Assembly: GCA_019279435.1 (NCBI GenBank)
Contig: JAAALK010000289.1
Span: 91,233,023-91,297,022 of the forward strand
Direction of reading: 5' to 3'
DNA: 64,000 nucleotides
DNA from: Zizania palustris
Lineage: Eukaryota > Streptophyta > Magnoliopsida > Poales > Poaceae
The position numbers and the translations under genes were made by a program. Of this stretch, positions 1 to 10,824 are shown in pieces (position 1 is the first letter of the stretch; each line of letters starts with the position of its first letter). The notes under the pieces are model-generated. The model saw only the letters and a list, made by a program, of their open reading frames with translations, was not told where the DNA came from and did not search any database.

Positions 1-2602
1 TAGTGAGGCCAAAAGGCATGACCAACCACTCATACAAACCGAACTTGGTTTTGAACGCTGTTTTCCGTTCATCCCCTAGCTTCATGCGAATTTGGTGGTA
101 TCCACTACGCAAATCAATTTTAGAGAAAATCATCGAGCCACTAAGTTCATCAAGCATATCATCTAACCTAGGAATAGGATGACGATATCTGATGGTAATG
201 TTATTAATTGCTCGGCAATCTACACACATGCGCCATGATCCATCTTTCTTTGGAACCAACAGAACAGGAACAGAGCAAGGACTAAGGGACTCACGCACAT
301 AACCTTTGTCGAGTAATTCCTGAACTTGTCGCTGAATCTCCTTGGTCTCCTCCGAGTTGGTCCTGTATGGCGCTCGATTTGGCAAGGAAGCCCCAGGGAT
401 GAGGTCAATCTGATGCTCAATACCTCTGATTGGTGGTAGCCCGGGTGGCACTTCTTGTGGAAACACATCAGCATATTCCTGCAAAAGATTAGTGACAGTA
501 GGAGGCAAAATAGATGGTATGTCGTGAAGTGAGAACAAAGCTTCTTTGCAAACAAACACATAGCAGATCATGGCGTTATCATTTAATTCAAGTAAATCAG
601 ATTTTGAAACAAGGAAACAAGCACTTTTCAATTTTATGTCATTTTTCCCAACATGAGCAGATTTAGATTTGTCATTCGTAGGCTTAACCGATCCGTTCAC
701 AACACCACTGTCATTTTGAGCAGATTTCTTGTTTTTCTCCTTGCAAGCTCTAGCAACTTCATCCCTCAAAATAGCATCGGGAGACATAGGGTGCAAAACA
801 AGCTTCTTCTCATTATGCATGAAAGAATATTGATTTGATTTACCATGATGCAATGTATCCTTATCAAATTGCCAAGGTCTACCAAATAACATAGAGCAAG
901 CTTGCATAGGTACCACATCACAATCAATGTAATCATGGTATGAACCAATTGTAAATTCCACTCGGACCATACGTGTTACCTTAAGCTTACCACTATCATT
1001 GAACCATTGGATGTAGTAGGGATGTGGGTGTGGAAGTGTTTTCATCCCAAGTTTTGCTACCATGGTGGCACTCGCCAAGTTGTTGCAGCTTCCTCCATCA
1101 ATAATAATGCGACACGATCGTTCCAAAACTACACACTTTGTTTGGAACAGATTGTGTCGCTGGTTCTGTTCAGCTTGAATCATTTGTGCACTCAAGATAC
1201 GCCTTACAACAAGACTCTCGTAGTGTTCAGCATGTTCAGCCCCAATGTGTTCTTCATCATCATTATTATTTCCTGCATCTTGGGCAGCAAGCATGACATA
1301 TGTTTCATCATCTAAATCACTAGCTGATGAATACTCACCATTTTCTCGTACGATCAGCACACGCTTGCTTGGACAGTCCCTTTGTATGTGCCCAAATCCT
1401 TTGCATCGGAGACACTGGATGTCCTTCATTCTCCCGGTGGAAGCGACAGAAGAAGAAGTGTTGGATGCAGCTTGGGTGGATCCTTTTGCTGTCTCGGTAG
1501 TACGGATAGGTGCTGATTTTGATGTAGTTGTGGACTGCCGATTGGAAGCATCTCTCTGAAAATCATGTTTAGGGCCAGCGGCACTTGTGCGGGGCTGCCA
1601 CGATGTAGTCCGTCCTACAGGAGTGTTATTTATTTTGCGGCGTCCCTGCACTTCCCTTTCAGCCTTACAAGCAAGATGAAATAATCGAGTGACATTAGTG
1701 TACTCCTTGTAAGCCAATATATCCTGAATTTCTCTAGTTAAACCACCCATGAATCGAGCCATCGCAGCCTCTTCATTTTCAACTAGACCACATCTCATCA
1801 TGCCTATTTGTAGTTCCTGATAGTACTCCTCAACCGATTTGTTGCCTTGCCTAAGCTGTTGTAATTTATGCAACAAGTCTCGAGCATGATAGGAAGGAAC
1901 AAAACGACTACGCATGATTCTTTTTAAAGCATTCCAAGTTTGTGGTACAATAGCTGGATTTTTAGTTTGATACTCATGCCACCAAACAGAAGCAAAGTCA
2001 GTGAATTCACTAGTGGCAGCTCTAACCTTTTTATCATCAGGAAATTCATGGCATGCAAATTTTTGATCTACCGACAGCTCCCAAGTCAGATATGCATCAG
2101 GATCATATTTCCCATCAAAAGATGGTATGGAGAATTTAATTCTGCGTAGGGAATCATCGTTGTCACGTACCTCACGTCGTGGAGCTCGGCCAACCATACC
2201 TTGATAGTGGCGACGTGGTTGCCGTCGAGACCTGAAAGATCTATTATGAAGCTCGGTATCCGTTGAATACTCTAGGTCGTCATATCTTGCGGTGCTAGCA
2301 ATGGAGGTATGGCCGTCATCATCACGGTGTTCCAACTCTCCGAGCCCAGCTTGTTCCATCCTCTCTAATCGCACATTGATTGCTGCAAGAGAGGTGTTAA
2401 TAGTCCCAGCTGTTCTCTCTAATGTGGTCAGCTGGTTGTTGGCAAGAATCTGCGCCGCCTCTAATTGACCAATGCGCTCATTGGTGACTTGAACATCCTC
2501 ATTGAGGGCTTCCGTGTGCAACCTTAGTTGGCATTCGAAATGTTGAATGATGCCCCTCGTACGTGGTGAATGTGGAAGCGTCTCACTCGCATCAGCTGAC
2601 AT
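1..2602 (-). CDS. gag-pol polyprotein of the CRM-like element (partial)
   Basis: An open frame from an ATG at 2602-2600 to the window edge, about 867 codons with no stop that I could find. I checked frame consistency at the zinc knuckle, at the RT and at the edge. Order: an N-terminal gag region with coiled-coil character; a retrotransposon gag domain; a CCHC knuckle (CLRCKGFGHIQRDC, near 1414-1373); a protease with IDGGS near 1100; a linker; then the first RT blocks, including WRMCVDCRAIN, FSKIDLRSGYHQIR and VMPFGLT. The YxDD catalytic box, RNase H and integrase lie beyond the edge. Gag packages the RNA, protease matures the polyprotein and RT copies it. The openness of the frame suggests a fairly recent copy. 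Confidence 0.8.
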   Translation of the reverse strand, partial: MSADASETLPHSPRTRGIIQHFECQLRLHTEALNEDVQVTNERIGQLEAAQILANNQLTTLERTAGTINTSLAAINVRLERMEQAGLGELEHRDDDGHTSIASTARYDDLEYSTDTELHNRSFRSRRQPRRHYQGMVGRAPRREVRDNDDSLRRIKFSIPSFDGKYDPDAYLTWELSVDQKFACHEFPDDKKVRAATSEFTDFASVWWHEYQTKNPAIVPQTWNALKRIMRSRFVPSYHARDLLHKLQQLRQGNKSVEEYYQELQIGMMRCGLVENEEAAMARFMGGLTREIQDILAYKEYTNVTRLFHLACKAEREVQGRRKINNTPVGRTTSWQPRTSAAGPKHDFQRDASNRQSTTTSKSAPIRTTETAKGSTQAASNTSSSVASTGRMKDIQCLRCKGFGHIQRDCPSKRVLIVRENGEYSSASDLDDETYVMLAAQDAGNNNDDEEHIGAEHAEHYESLVVRRILSAQMIQAEQNQRHNLFQTKCVVLERSCRIIIDGGSCNNLASATMVAKLGMKTLPHPHPYYIQWFNDSGKLKVTRMVRVEFTIGSYHDYIDCDVVPMQACSMLFGRPWQFDKDTLHHGKSNQYSFMHNEKKLVLHPMSPDAILRDEVARACKEKNKKSAQNDSGVVNGSVKPTNDKSKSAHVGKNDIKLKSACFLVSKSDLLELNDNAMICYVFVCKEALFSLHDIPSILPPTVTNLLQEYADVFPQEVPPGLPPIRGIEHQIDLIPGASLPNRAPYRTNSEETKEIQRQVQELLDKGYVRESLSPCSVPVLLVPKKDGSWRMCVDCRAINNITIRYRHPIPRLDDMLDELSGSMIFSKIDLRSGYHQIRMKLGDERKTAFKTKFGLYEWLVMPFGLT

Positions 2603-3460
2603 GGTTAGTACAAAAGAAATACAAAAGCAAGCAGATTAAACCTAACAGTTGCTAGGAGATGGTAGGACACAGACACTTTCTCACTAGCAAGAAATCAAGC
2701 TCTTGCAAGTTCTTATCACACAATGCAGGAGGCGCCGGCAAACAGTAAGAACAACAACAAACGGTGACTGCCAGCACAACCCGGTGGTGTTGTAGGTAAT
2801 TTTGTGGAGCTGTAGGTGGCTGCTAAAACAATTGCACAAAGGAACAGCTAGTACCACATTAGTCACAGCAAATTGAATAAACGTTCTGCGATGGTACTGT
2901 GCTGGTCCTAGTCCAAACCGTGATAGAGACGTGAGCCGTCACCCAAACGTAATCACCAAAATGCTCAAAACAGCAAGCTGAAATCAAATGGAAGCAATAA
3001 CAGGCCAAAATCAGCTCTTTGCAGATTGGACAAGAGATCAGACAAGGGTTCGGACAAGGGATCGGACAAGCAACTAACAGGACCGCTTTTCCTTTTTTTT
3101 TGTTTTTTTTCTTCTTTTTTTTCTCTTTTTTTTTGACCTGTGCCTTGTTTCTTGCTGATCTGTGCGGCTTTTGTTTTGCACTTGTCTTTTTCTCTCCTTG
3201 TAACTTCAGCTAGAGAATGAAAATGGAGATAGAACAAGGTGCACGAACTCAAAACTCTAGCGGTAGAAAAACTTAGGACCAGCAACTTGACACAAAGAAG
3301 TAACCGTGAATTCAACAAGCCGAGAGCTAAGTAGCAAAGCAAATGCACAAAATGTTTTTTGGGATTTTCAGATCGACTTATCTTTGGGCAAAAGTGGACT
3401 GTAGGAAAAACAAAGAACAAAGAACAAAGGAGAAGGAGATCTCTCACTGATCAACCTGAA
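2603..3460 (-). other. Untranslated leader of the CRM-like element
   Basis: About 860 bp between primer site and gag start with no convincing ORF. It contains a low-complexity run at about 3087-3136 that is pyrimidine-rich on the plus strand, so purine (A/G) rich in the element RNA. ORFs called here on either strand are low-complexity artefacts. Confidence 0.6.
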
Positions 3461-3471
3461 ATCTGATACCA
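3461..3471 (-). other. Primer-binding site (tRNA-iMet type), CRM-like element
   Basis: The minus strand reads TGGTATCAGAT two bases after the LTR end. This matches the 3' end of plant initiator tRNA-Met except near its last positions. Confidence 0.75.
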
Positions 3472-3473
3472 CT

Positions 3474-4457
3474 TAATAGACCCCTACGGGTACGGGGGAG
3501 CCCGATCTTTCGATGAGAGATGGAGGATGTGGTGAATTTGGTGGAGGCCGACGTTGGCTGCCCGACTACCACAACCAAGATGGTGTGGCGCCTTGAGCGA
3601 CAGGTACACCGTCTCCTGATAACTACGATTTGGGGGTGGAGATCGACGTTGTGCTACCCAACTACAACAACTACAAGGATGTTGCGCCTTAGCGATAGTT
3701 ACACCGACTCCGGTTGTTGCTGCTCTTGCCGTGCCAAGAACAGCCTTGAACCTGCAAGCAATCGAAGAACAAGCAAGAACAAGATGACAAGCAAACACTC
3801 ATGGATGTGATAGAAGTTGGAGTTTTGATTCAAGTAATCGGGCGGTCTAGCCGACACGCGCGTTACAAGGAAGTAGCAGCAGCTATCTTACATCAAACAA
3901 AACCCGAGTTCTTTTGTGGCTACTACTTGCTTTTAAAGGGAAAACTAGAAACTCAGGATGGAGTCACGAGCGTTCTTCGGCAGTTTCTGGACGTTTCATA
4001 TGTCCTCTGCCATTGATTCTTGATCCGTTGGAAAGAAGACGAAGAGACCTTTCCAACAAGTATTTATTTGCATTAAACAACCTTGGGAGTTGAAAGATAT
4101 GCTCCATTTAATCTTGGATTTCTGCAGTTACAAGAGTCCCTTCGGGTGCACGAATAATTATTGCATTGTTGCCTTCTCCACTCCTAGCTGGTTCAATTCC
4201 TAAGCACTTCAGGATAATAAAGTCATCACAAGGCTTTAATAGTACCTCATTGGAAAAATAATTAATTTGAACAGCTAGGAACGAGTTCACCAGATAATTA
4301 AGTTCACGTGCACGGGCGCGTGTCATTGGTCCTTGCTTAGGTGTAAGCGGTGAAGTGTTGGCTGTTGTTGTGGTTGTATCAATGGCAGCGATGTCCTCAT
4401 CAGAAGAGATAAAGCAATTTCCGACGGGAGCAAACAAACGTCGGAGGAAGAAGATCA
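3474..4457 (-). repeat. 5' LTR of the CRM-like element
   Basis: 984 bp, bounded by the primer site on the left and by copia-B LTR sequence on the right. On the minus strand it begins TGATC and ends TCTATTA. The first third in element sense encodes the C-terminal tail of the polyprotein, so in a full element pol would run from the interior into the 3' LTR. The other LTR lies outside the window, so identity cannot be compared. Confidence 0.7.
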
Positions 4458-4458
4458 C
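4108..4458 (-). other. Pol C-terminal tail encoded inside the LTR
   Basis: A 116-codon open stretch within the U3 end of the LTR. It contains PMTRARARELNYLVNSFL, a motif I associate with the extreme C-terminus of chromovirus-type polyproteins in grasses, followed by an acidic tail ending in a stop at 4108. In the 5' LTR it is not preceded by the rest of pol, so it should not be translated from this copy. Its presence here shows that pol of this family ends inside the LTR, a property known for CRM elements. The apparent start is a GTG and only marks the LTR border. Confidence 0.6.
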
Positions 4459-5035
4459 TGCCGAACGAAACTAAAAATCTGGACTGTAGATTAATCTATC
4501 AAAAACAGTCACCCTAACCGTAAGGGGTTGGGGCCTATTTATAGCCAACCCACTAATACATGGAAAAGACTAATTTACCCCTAGGGTAAATTACACTGAT
4601 TCTAAAATAAAATTCGAAATTACTAAAATACCCTTAGAAAAATCAACTGACTCGAATAACAAATATTCTGGACTTAAATACTAAATATTAATATCCTAAA
4701 TCAAAATAATCATCGGTTGCCAGTTTTGCGCCGAAACTGACAAAGCATCCACCGTCTTCGCACCGGGTACCCGGATTGGGCTGACCTAATCCCGCAGCTT
4801 CTTCAGCCCGGCAATCGCTCACCGCCCGTGGATCCTCTGCCGCTCCTAGCCCATGTACTCGGATTGGGCCAGCCCGACTTCGCGGCTTCTCTGCCCAGCT
4901 GTCGCTCGCTGCCCGCGTACCTGAGTCACACGCGCCCTAGACACGACAGGTCTTCATGTCTCTTCTTTGACTTTCGTTGACAATCACTCATCACATCTAG
5001 AGCATAAGACCCATGCTCTTCAACATGGTTCCTCA
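4458..5035 (-). repeat. 3' LTR of copia B (partial)
   Basis: This is the U3 and promoter part of the LTR. It ends TCCTCA on the plus strand (TGAGGA on the minus), directly next to the polypurine tract. Its downstream half was pushed outside the window by the CRM-like insertion at 4457. It aligns with 36360-36769 of the 5' LTR and with the LTRs of C and D. Confidence 0.8.
4535..4593 (-). promoter_or_regulatory. TATA box and upstream palindrome, copia B 3' LTR
   Basis: The minus strand reads CTATAAATAG at 4544-4535. Upstream in element sense, 4593-4571 is a perfect inverted repeat with 10-bp arms (TAATTTACCC and GGGTAAATTA) and a 3-nt spacer. The same CTATAAATAG box recurs in the C and D LTRs. 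Confidence 0.6.
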
Positions 5036-6373
5036 ATCTCCCCCTTGATGAGTGCATTGTCAACACCATTTTCAGCAATTCTTCAGAACCTGCAAAACAT
5101 GTGGAAACACGAAAACAAAAAACAAAAGAAAAATAGAAAAAAGAAAATAAAAGTTTAACCCTAATGACCAAAAGCCAAACAGAAGCAAGAAAACGGTCAT
5201 TATGGTTAACCAAAAATAAAGACTCAAAAGAAGTGCAATCTCAGAACTATCAACAAGTAAAGGCAAAAGAGACTGAAAAACTCCCCCTGAAATAAATCTC
5301 AGAGAAAGCCAAAAATGTCCCCTAAACTCCAAAATTTCTCCCCCTTGTTGACAATTGAACTCATCAAGTGAGACTAAATGCACTTCTAAAGAGACATAGC
5401 AACAAACTCTCCCTAAAATGCAGCTCCCCCTCAAAATATGCCATGAATGCAAATGGAGTGCAGGTTGAGTGTAAAAAGCATGCTTCTTAGATATGATTGA
5501 CTGCAATTACAACATCTAACAGCTGTAGCAAAAGATATACTATCTAAGATACATGACATGATCAGTGTAACAAATGATATCTAAAGAAAGTCATCACCAC
5601 ATTGTCTAGTTGACAAGCAAAGTAACGCATGAGATGCAAAAGCTAACTGATATCTACCAAGATAAGCATTGTCCAGAATAAAGTGCTTCAACAAACTTGT
5701 CGTCCTTTATTTTTTAATTTTCCAGACTTTTCTCTTTTTCATTTCTGCCAGGGGTTATTTGCATGACAACCTTATGCTAACCGACCAAGCCAAGCCTAGG
5801 CTAGAACTGGACCATCAGAAGCTTAATACATTGGTCTTGGCATACATTACACCATCCTAGTTCATACCAAAGTGCTATGGTAAGCAGTCCAGAACAATGC
5901 AATGCGACAAGGCAAACCCACCTGGATCTTTTCAAATAATCATAAAACTGCATGATTTTTACATTTTTCAGAATTTTTATCATTTTTATAGCACATTTTT
6001 CATGTTTAAAGCATATAGATATCCAAGTTGCAAATCTGCATCTAAGTAAGGATCTAGCTACCAGGCATGTAAAAGATAGCGAAAGCATTCAGCCTACACA
6101 TGCTAGTTACCAGAAGCAATGGTGATCATTTTTCAATTTTAAAGCATAAAAGCCATGCATATGACAAATATCAGATATATCATGTGAACTAAAACAGAAC
6201 ATGATCATCGACAAGTAATCAAAAGCATATACTAGCCAGAGCAAGTAAAGCAGATAAATCATATAATAGAAGCAAGCTCAAAATGTGATATATGATTATG
6301 CATGATATGAATGCACACAAAAAGACTCAATAAAAAAATAAAAAAGAAAGAAAAAAACTGACTCAAAAATATC
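5036..6373 (-). other. 3' noncoding region of copia B with polypurine tract
   Basis: 1.3 kb between the pol stop and the LTR. The polypurine tract is 5036-5046 (AAGGGGGAGAT on the minus strand), the start site for plus-strand DNA. SIRE-type elements sometimes carry an envelope-like gene here, but I see no convincing ORF. It is AT-rich and aligns over most of its length with the same region of C and D. Confidence 0.7.
5747..5933 (-). other. Conserved 3' noncoding block (copia B copy)
   Basis: About 187 bp that aligns with 13501-13682 (A), 45276-45462 (C) and 60337-60524 (D). In element sense it runs from GATCCAGGTGGGTTTG to AACCCCTGGC. A short ACCA/TGGT stem within it is kept in all copies. 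No coding potential is visible. Confidence 0.6.
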
Positions 6374-9300
6374 CTAAAAAGGATACATGACTCCCAAATC
6401 CCCTCGCAAACGCTCAAAAGTAGACTGATCTAGGGGTTTGGTAAAGATGTCAGCCAACTGCTGATGGGTATCAACATGAACAAGATCAATGACTCCTTTT
6501 TCATATTGATCCCTCAGAATGTGAAAGCGCACATCAATATGTTTGGTTTTTGAATGAAGACATGGATTTTTCCCTACACTAATTGCACTAGTGCTATCAC
6601 AAAACAAAGGAACTCTGGAACGGAAGAACAACCCAAAATCCCGCAAAGTAGAAATCATCCAAACCAACTGTGAGCAGCAGCTAGCAGCAGCTACATACTC
6701 AGCCTCAGTAGTAGAAAGCACAACTCAAGATTGTTTTCGAGAAGACCAAGATACAAGTGAAGAACCAAGAAGCGGGCAAGTACCGAAAGTCGACTTGCGA
6801 TTCAGCTGGCACCCACCAAAGTCAGCGTCGAAAAAACAGATAAATCAAGAGATGATGATGCTGAATAGTAAAGACCTAGATCAGGAGCATAAGTAAGATA
6901 TCTGAAAATACGCTTGACAACCTGCCGGTGAGATGCACACACACAACCACGGCAAACTGAATGTCCGGTCTCGTCGCAGTCAAGTATAGCAACGATCCGA
7001 TTATCCCTGGATACTCTCTTATTGACCTTGATGCCGTTCTTGTCCTTGTCCAGGCCGCTAGATGTACCCATTGGGGTCATCTATGGCTTCAGCTCTCCAC
7101 CAAAATCAAATTTCTTTAGCATGTCCCATGTGTACTTACCCTGGTGGATGAAAATGCTGTCCTTGGTCTGCTTGATCTAGATCCCTAAGAAGTACTTGAG
7201 TTCACGCATGAGACTCATCTCAAACTCACTACGCATCTGCTCAGAAAACTTGGACACAAGCTCATTAGAAGAACCACCAAAATAATATCGTCCACGTAAA
7301 TCTGAGTAACCACTAAGTCTGAGCCATCTCTAAGCAAGAAAAGAGTCTTGTCCACAGAACCCATCACAAAACCGTTCTACAACAAGAACTACTTTAGGCG
7401 ATCATACCAAGCCCTGGGGGCTTGCTTCAGACCGTTTAAAGCCTTCCGCAACTTGAAAAAAAGTCGAGGAAACTTAGGGTTCTCAAAACTGAGGGCTGCT
7501 TAACATAAACCTCCTCCTCTATATACCCGTTAAGAAAAGCACTCTTGACATCCATTTGAAAAAGCTTAAAACCTTTAGAAGAAGCAAAGGACAAAAGAAT
7601 ATGAATGGACTCAAGACGGGCAACAGGAGCGAAGGTCTCAAAATCAACACTTTCTTTCTGGCAAAACCCCTGTGCCACTAGTCGAGCTTTGTTGTGCACC
7701 ACAACCCCATCTTCACCTTGTTGTTTTTAAACACCCACTTGGTGCCTATGGTGTTGCATCTAGGTGGCAGCTCAACTAGTGTCCAAACCCGATTGCGAAC
7801 AAAATTTTCAATCTCTTCTTGCATGGCGTTTATCCAATTTGAATCAGAAAGAGCATGAGAAACGTCTCTGGGTTCAAAAGAAGCAACAAACACAGACTCA
7901 ACAAACATAGCAAGAGAACCAACTGAAGAACATAAGGATCTCTCAGTAAGGTCACCGATGATGAGCTCTGAGGGGTGATCAGGCTGAACTGCTCGGGATC
8001 CTAGGTGATCTGAAGTCACCTCACCAGAGTCAGCAACTGGCTCCTCTGGACTTAGCTGAGAAGTCATCTCACCGGAGTCAGCAACTGGTACCTCTGGACT
8101 CGGCTGAGAAGTCATCTCACCAGAGTCAGCAACTGGCGCCTCTAGACTTGGCCGAGGAGGCTCGATCGAAGTAGAAGGAGTGATTAGAGGTCCGTCCTCA
8201 TCCTCAATCGAAGTCTTAGAAGGTGTGGGGTCTATAGGCTGTGTAGAGGGTCCACCCTCATCAATAGCAGGAGCGTCGTCATCTTCCTCGAAGATGGACT
8301 CTCCAAGCTCATCATCTCGAAAAAGCTCAAAAGAAGGAGTCATCGAAGGCATGGAGTCATCAAAAGAAACCTCACAAGTCTCGACAAGCAGCTGAGAGTC
8401 TAGGTTCGAAACACGAAAGCCTTGAGAATGCAAAGCATAACCAAGAAAGACTTCATCCCAGCAATGAGACTCAAACTTGTCCAAATGCCCTCCCTTCTTG
8501 AGCACAAAGCACTTGCATCCAAACGCTCACAAGTGACTCACCTTAGGCTGTCTGCCAAACCGCAACTCATATGACGTCTTACCTAAGTAAGCTCTAAGAA
8601 AAATGCGGTTGGCTAGATAGCAAGATGTGTTCATTGCTTCAGCCCCAAAATGCCTAGGAGTCCTATGCTCATCAAGCATCGTCATGGCCATCTCGACTAG
8701 CGTGCGGTTCTTTTGTTGCACAACACCATTCTGTGGGGGAGTGTAAGGGGCCAAAAACTGATGATCAAGACCCTGATCACTATAGAAGCTGATGAACTGA
8801 GAGTTCTTAAACTCAGAGCCATTGTCCGAATGAATTGCTCGCATCCGACCATTATTCTCGTTCTTCAGCTTCAAAATCAGGTCATGAACATACTGAAAAG
8901 CCTCATCCTTAGACACTAGAAAGTAAACCCACGAGAATCGAGAAAAATCATCACCAATCACAAGGGCGTACCACTTCTCACCGACTGAGCGTACTCGGGC
9001 TGGACCTACTATATCCATGTGTAACAGCTCTCCTAGGTACGAAGTCATCACTTGAGTCACAGGTGCGTGAGAGGCGACAACCATTTTCCCATGACGACAT
9101 GGATGACAAACTAGATCCTTCTCCATCTTAAGCTTAGGCAATCCTCGGATAAGATCCATAGAACTCAATCTGACAAGCAGATCAAAGCTCAAATGGCCTA
9201 ACCTCCTATGCCACTTCCAAAGCTCACAGGAAGATCTAGCCACCAGACAGCGAGAAGGGCTAGAAGAACTAGAGAAATCAATACAAAAAACCTTACCGAA

Positions 9301-9612
9301 AGGTAAGATCTGGCAAACAAAGATCCTCTAGAATCAACAACAGAAGACATGCCCTTCTTAAAGCGAACCTCTAAACCATCCTCAAGAAGTTGCGAAATAG
9401 AAATTAAATTAAAATTCAAGTTTCCAACCAAAGCAACATTCTTCAAAGAGAAATAATCAGAGATGCGAATCGACCCAATACCTTGTACCTTCCCTTGACC
9501 ATTATTCCCAAAAGTGATGTATTCCTTGGAGCTCGGGAGAGATACTGGAGAACCATCTATGGTGTCCCGTCATATGGCAAGAACATCCTGAATCCATGAT
9601 CCACACGTCCTC
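6374..9612 (-). pseudogene. Copia B pol (broken)
   Basis: Remains of a Ty1/copia polyprotein closely similar to the intact copy in D. In order: protease/linker fragment (9612-9200), GAG-pre-integrase zinc region (WHRRLGHLSFDLLVRL) and integrase core (9243-8527, with SDNGSEFKNSQF and an altered PPQNGVVQQKN), linker (8505-7678), RT fragments (KSAFLNGYIEEEVYVKQP; YVDD at 7298-7287) and RNase H ending near 6374 (CDSTSAISVGKN, KHIDVRFHILRDQ, HQQLADIFTKPLD). It is broken by frameshifts and stops; two stops replace Gln codons seen in D (near 7081 and 7177) and one sits at a CGA position near 8529. The integrase active-site Glu is also lost (VVQQKN instead of VVERKN). Not functional. Confidence 0.85.
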
Positions 9613-10819
9613 TAGTCCTCGATCCTACAAGATCAATGGTCATGAGTGGGAGCAAATGGTCCAACGCTAGGTTTAGCAAAGGTGCTAAACCAGTGTCGAG
9701 CCATCTGCTCGTAAGTAGGAAAGCAGAAGGAATCATATGAGTTTGGACCAAAACGCGGCTCAAAGTGTGGTCCTCTGTTCTACCCAAAATCACGGCCACG
9801 AGGTCCAAAACCGTATCCATAATGATCTGGAGCTCTGCCAGAGCGAAAACCACCCTCCGGAGCACGGTCATAAAAACCGTATCCTCTACCACCACCTACA
9901 CGACATGGCCTGACCTCTAGTCTCTCTCCACATCAAGGAACTCTCTGTCTATCACCCTGCTGGTAGAAATGCTCCTGCCCACCTCGAGCTCTCTCTGCTC
10001 TCAACCCGCTTCCTCCTGAAGCAAAACTCCTCAAGATGCCCGTCTCTCTAACAAAATTCATAGTGATAGGTAGGCTTCTTGGAATGTGGTTGAGGCTTGG
10101 GATTCTTAGTCTTGGTGGTGTTGGGTGTAGAATCTTTTATGTGAGAGGGTCCAGGTAAAGAATCAAGAGAAGTGTGGAGAGGTTTAGGCTTTGGGACCCA
10201 GATTTTCTTCTTGGGTGGAGCTTTAGGTTGTTCTTGGAACACTCCATCCTTGGGCTGACTAACCTGAAAAGACTCAGTGGAGTGAGTCTTGGGATATCTC
10301 TGTTTAGGAGTCATCTTACTCCACTCCACTGCTCGGCTAATAGCACTCTCAAAATCAGCCTTGGTATAGGTGTAACCTACCCCAAAACCATCCTGCCTCT
10401 TGAACTGCTGGATCATCATGCCAAGTTGTGGCTCTCTGGCACTAATCCAACTCAGGATCTGGCGGAGGTAAAAGTTCTCGTTCTGAACATCCGCTAGCTC
10501 CTCTCTCAAGGAAGCTAACACCTCCACCTGAGACAGGCATATCTCACACACTCTATCAACTTCAACAGACTTCTCAGCTTTTAGCTTGATCAACTCCAAT
10601 CTCAGGGACAAGTAGTTCTCACAAACAGTGGGTGGAACTAACAAGGTCTCAAGATCTAGCTTAGTCTGCTCCAACTCAGCTCTCACTCCAGCTGACTCGC
10701 CCAACTGCTCATCACTCTTGACTCTCAGCTCAGCTATACTAGCTAAATGGGATGGGCAGTCTACACAGGGCACGACGATAGTGGCATGAGCATCTTTCAG
10801 CTCTAGCTGAGTGCTTTCA
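9613..10819 (-). pseudogene. Copia B gag, C-terminal half (broken)
   Basis: Downstream half of the split gag. It opens with a long coiled-coil segment (10773 leftward: CPSHLASIAELRVKSDEQLGE onward), then a Pro/Lys-rich stretch, a second zinc knuckle whose second Cys is followed by a stop (YHYEFC then RDGHLEEFCFRRKR; near 10050), and an Arg/Gly-rich tail with more stops. It continues in frame from 34038 when copia A and one TSD copy are removed, and it parallels 40392-41660 of copia C. Long gag with two knuckles is usual for SIRE-type elements. Confidence 0.8.
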
Positions 10820-10824
10820 AGCTC
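10820..10824. repeat. TSD AGCTC, left copy (copia A)
   Basis: AGCTC immediately left of the copia A LTR; the right copy is at 34033-34037. Confidence 0.9.

Larger units (their letters stand above)
1..4457 (-). mobile_element. CRM-like Ty3/gypsy chromovirus, 5' part
   Basis: Minus-strand LTR retrotransposon running off the left edge. Reading leftward it has a 5' LTR (4457 to 3474), a tRNA-iMet type primer site, a long leader, and an open gag-pol frame. Its right end cuts into the 3' LTR of copia B, so it is a later insertion there. The LTR starts TGAT on the minus strand and ends ATTA, one transition from the expected ATCA. The predicted 5-bp target duplication at the right border is CTGCC (4458-4462); the partner lies outside the window. 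The protease style (IDGGSCNNLAS) and a pol tail lying inside the LTR suggest the CRM lineage; a related chromovirus clade is possible. Confidence 0.75.

Noticed and set aside
3087..3136. Functional polypyrimidine or polypurine element
   Set aside because: It is a low-complexity run in the leader and not adjacent to an LTR, so it is not a plus-strand primer.
5036..6373. Envelope-like gene between pol and the 3' LTR
   Set aside because: SIRE relatives can carry one here, but B, C, D and A show only short ORFs without signal peptide, transmembrane or coiled-coil pattern shared among copies.
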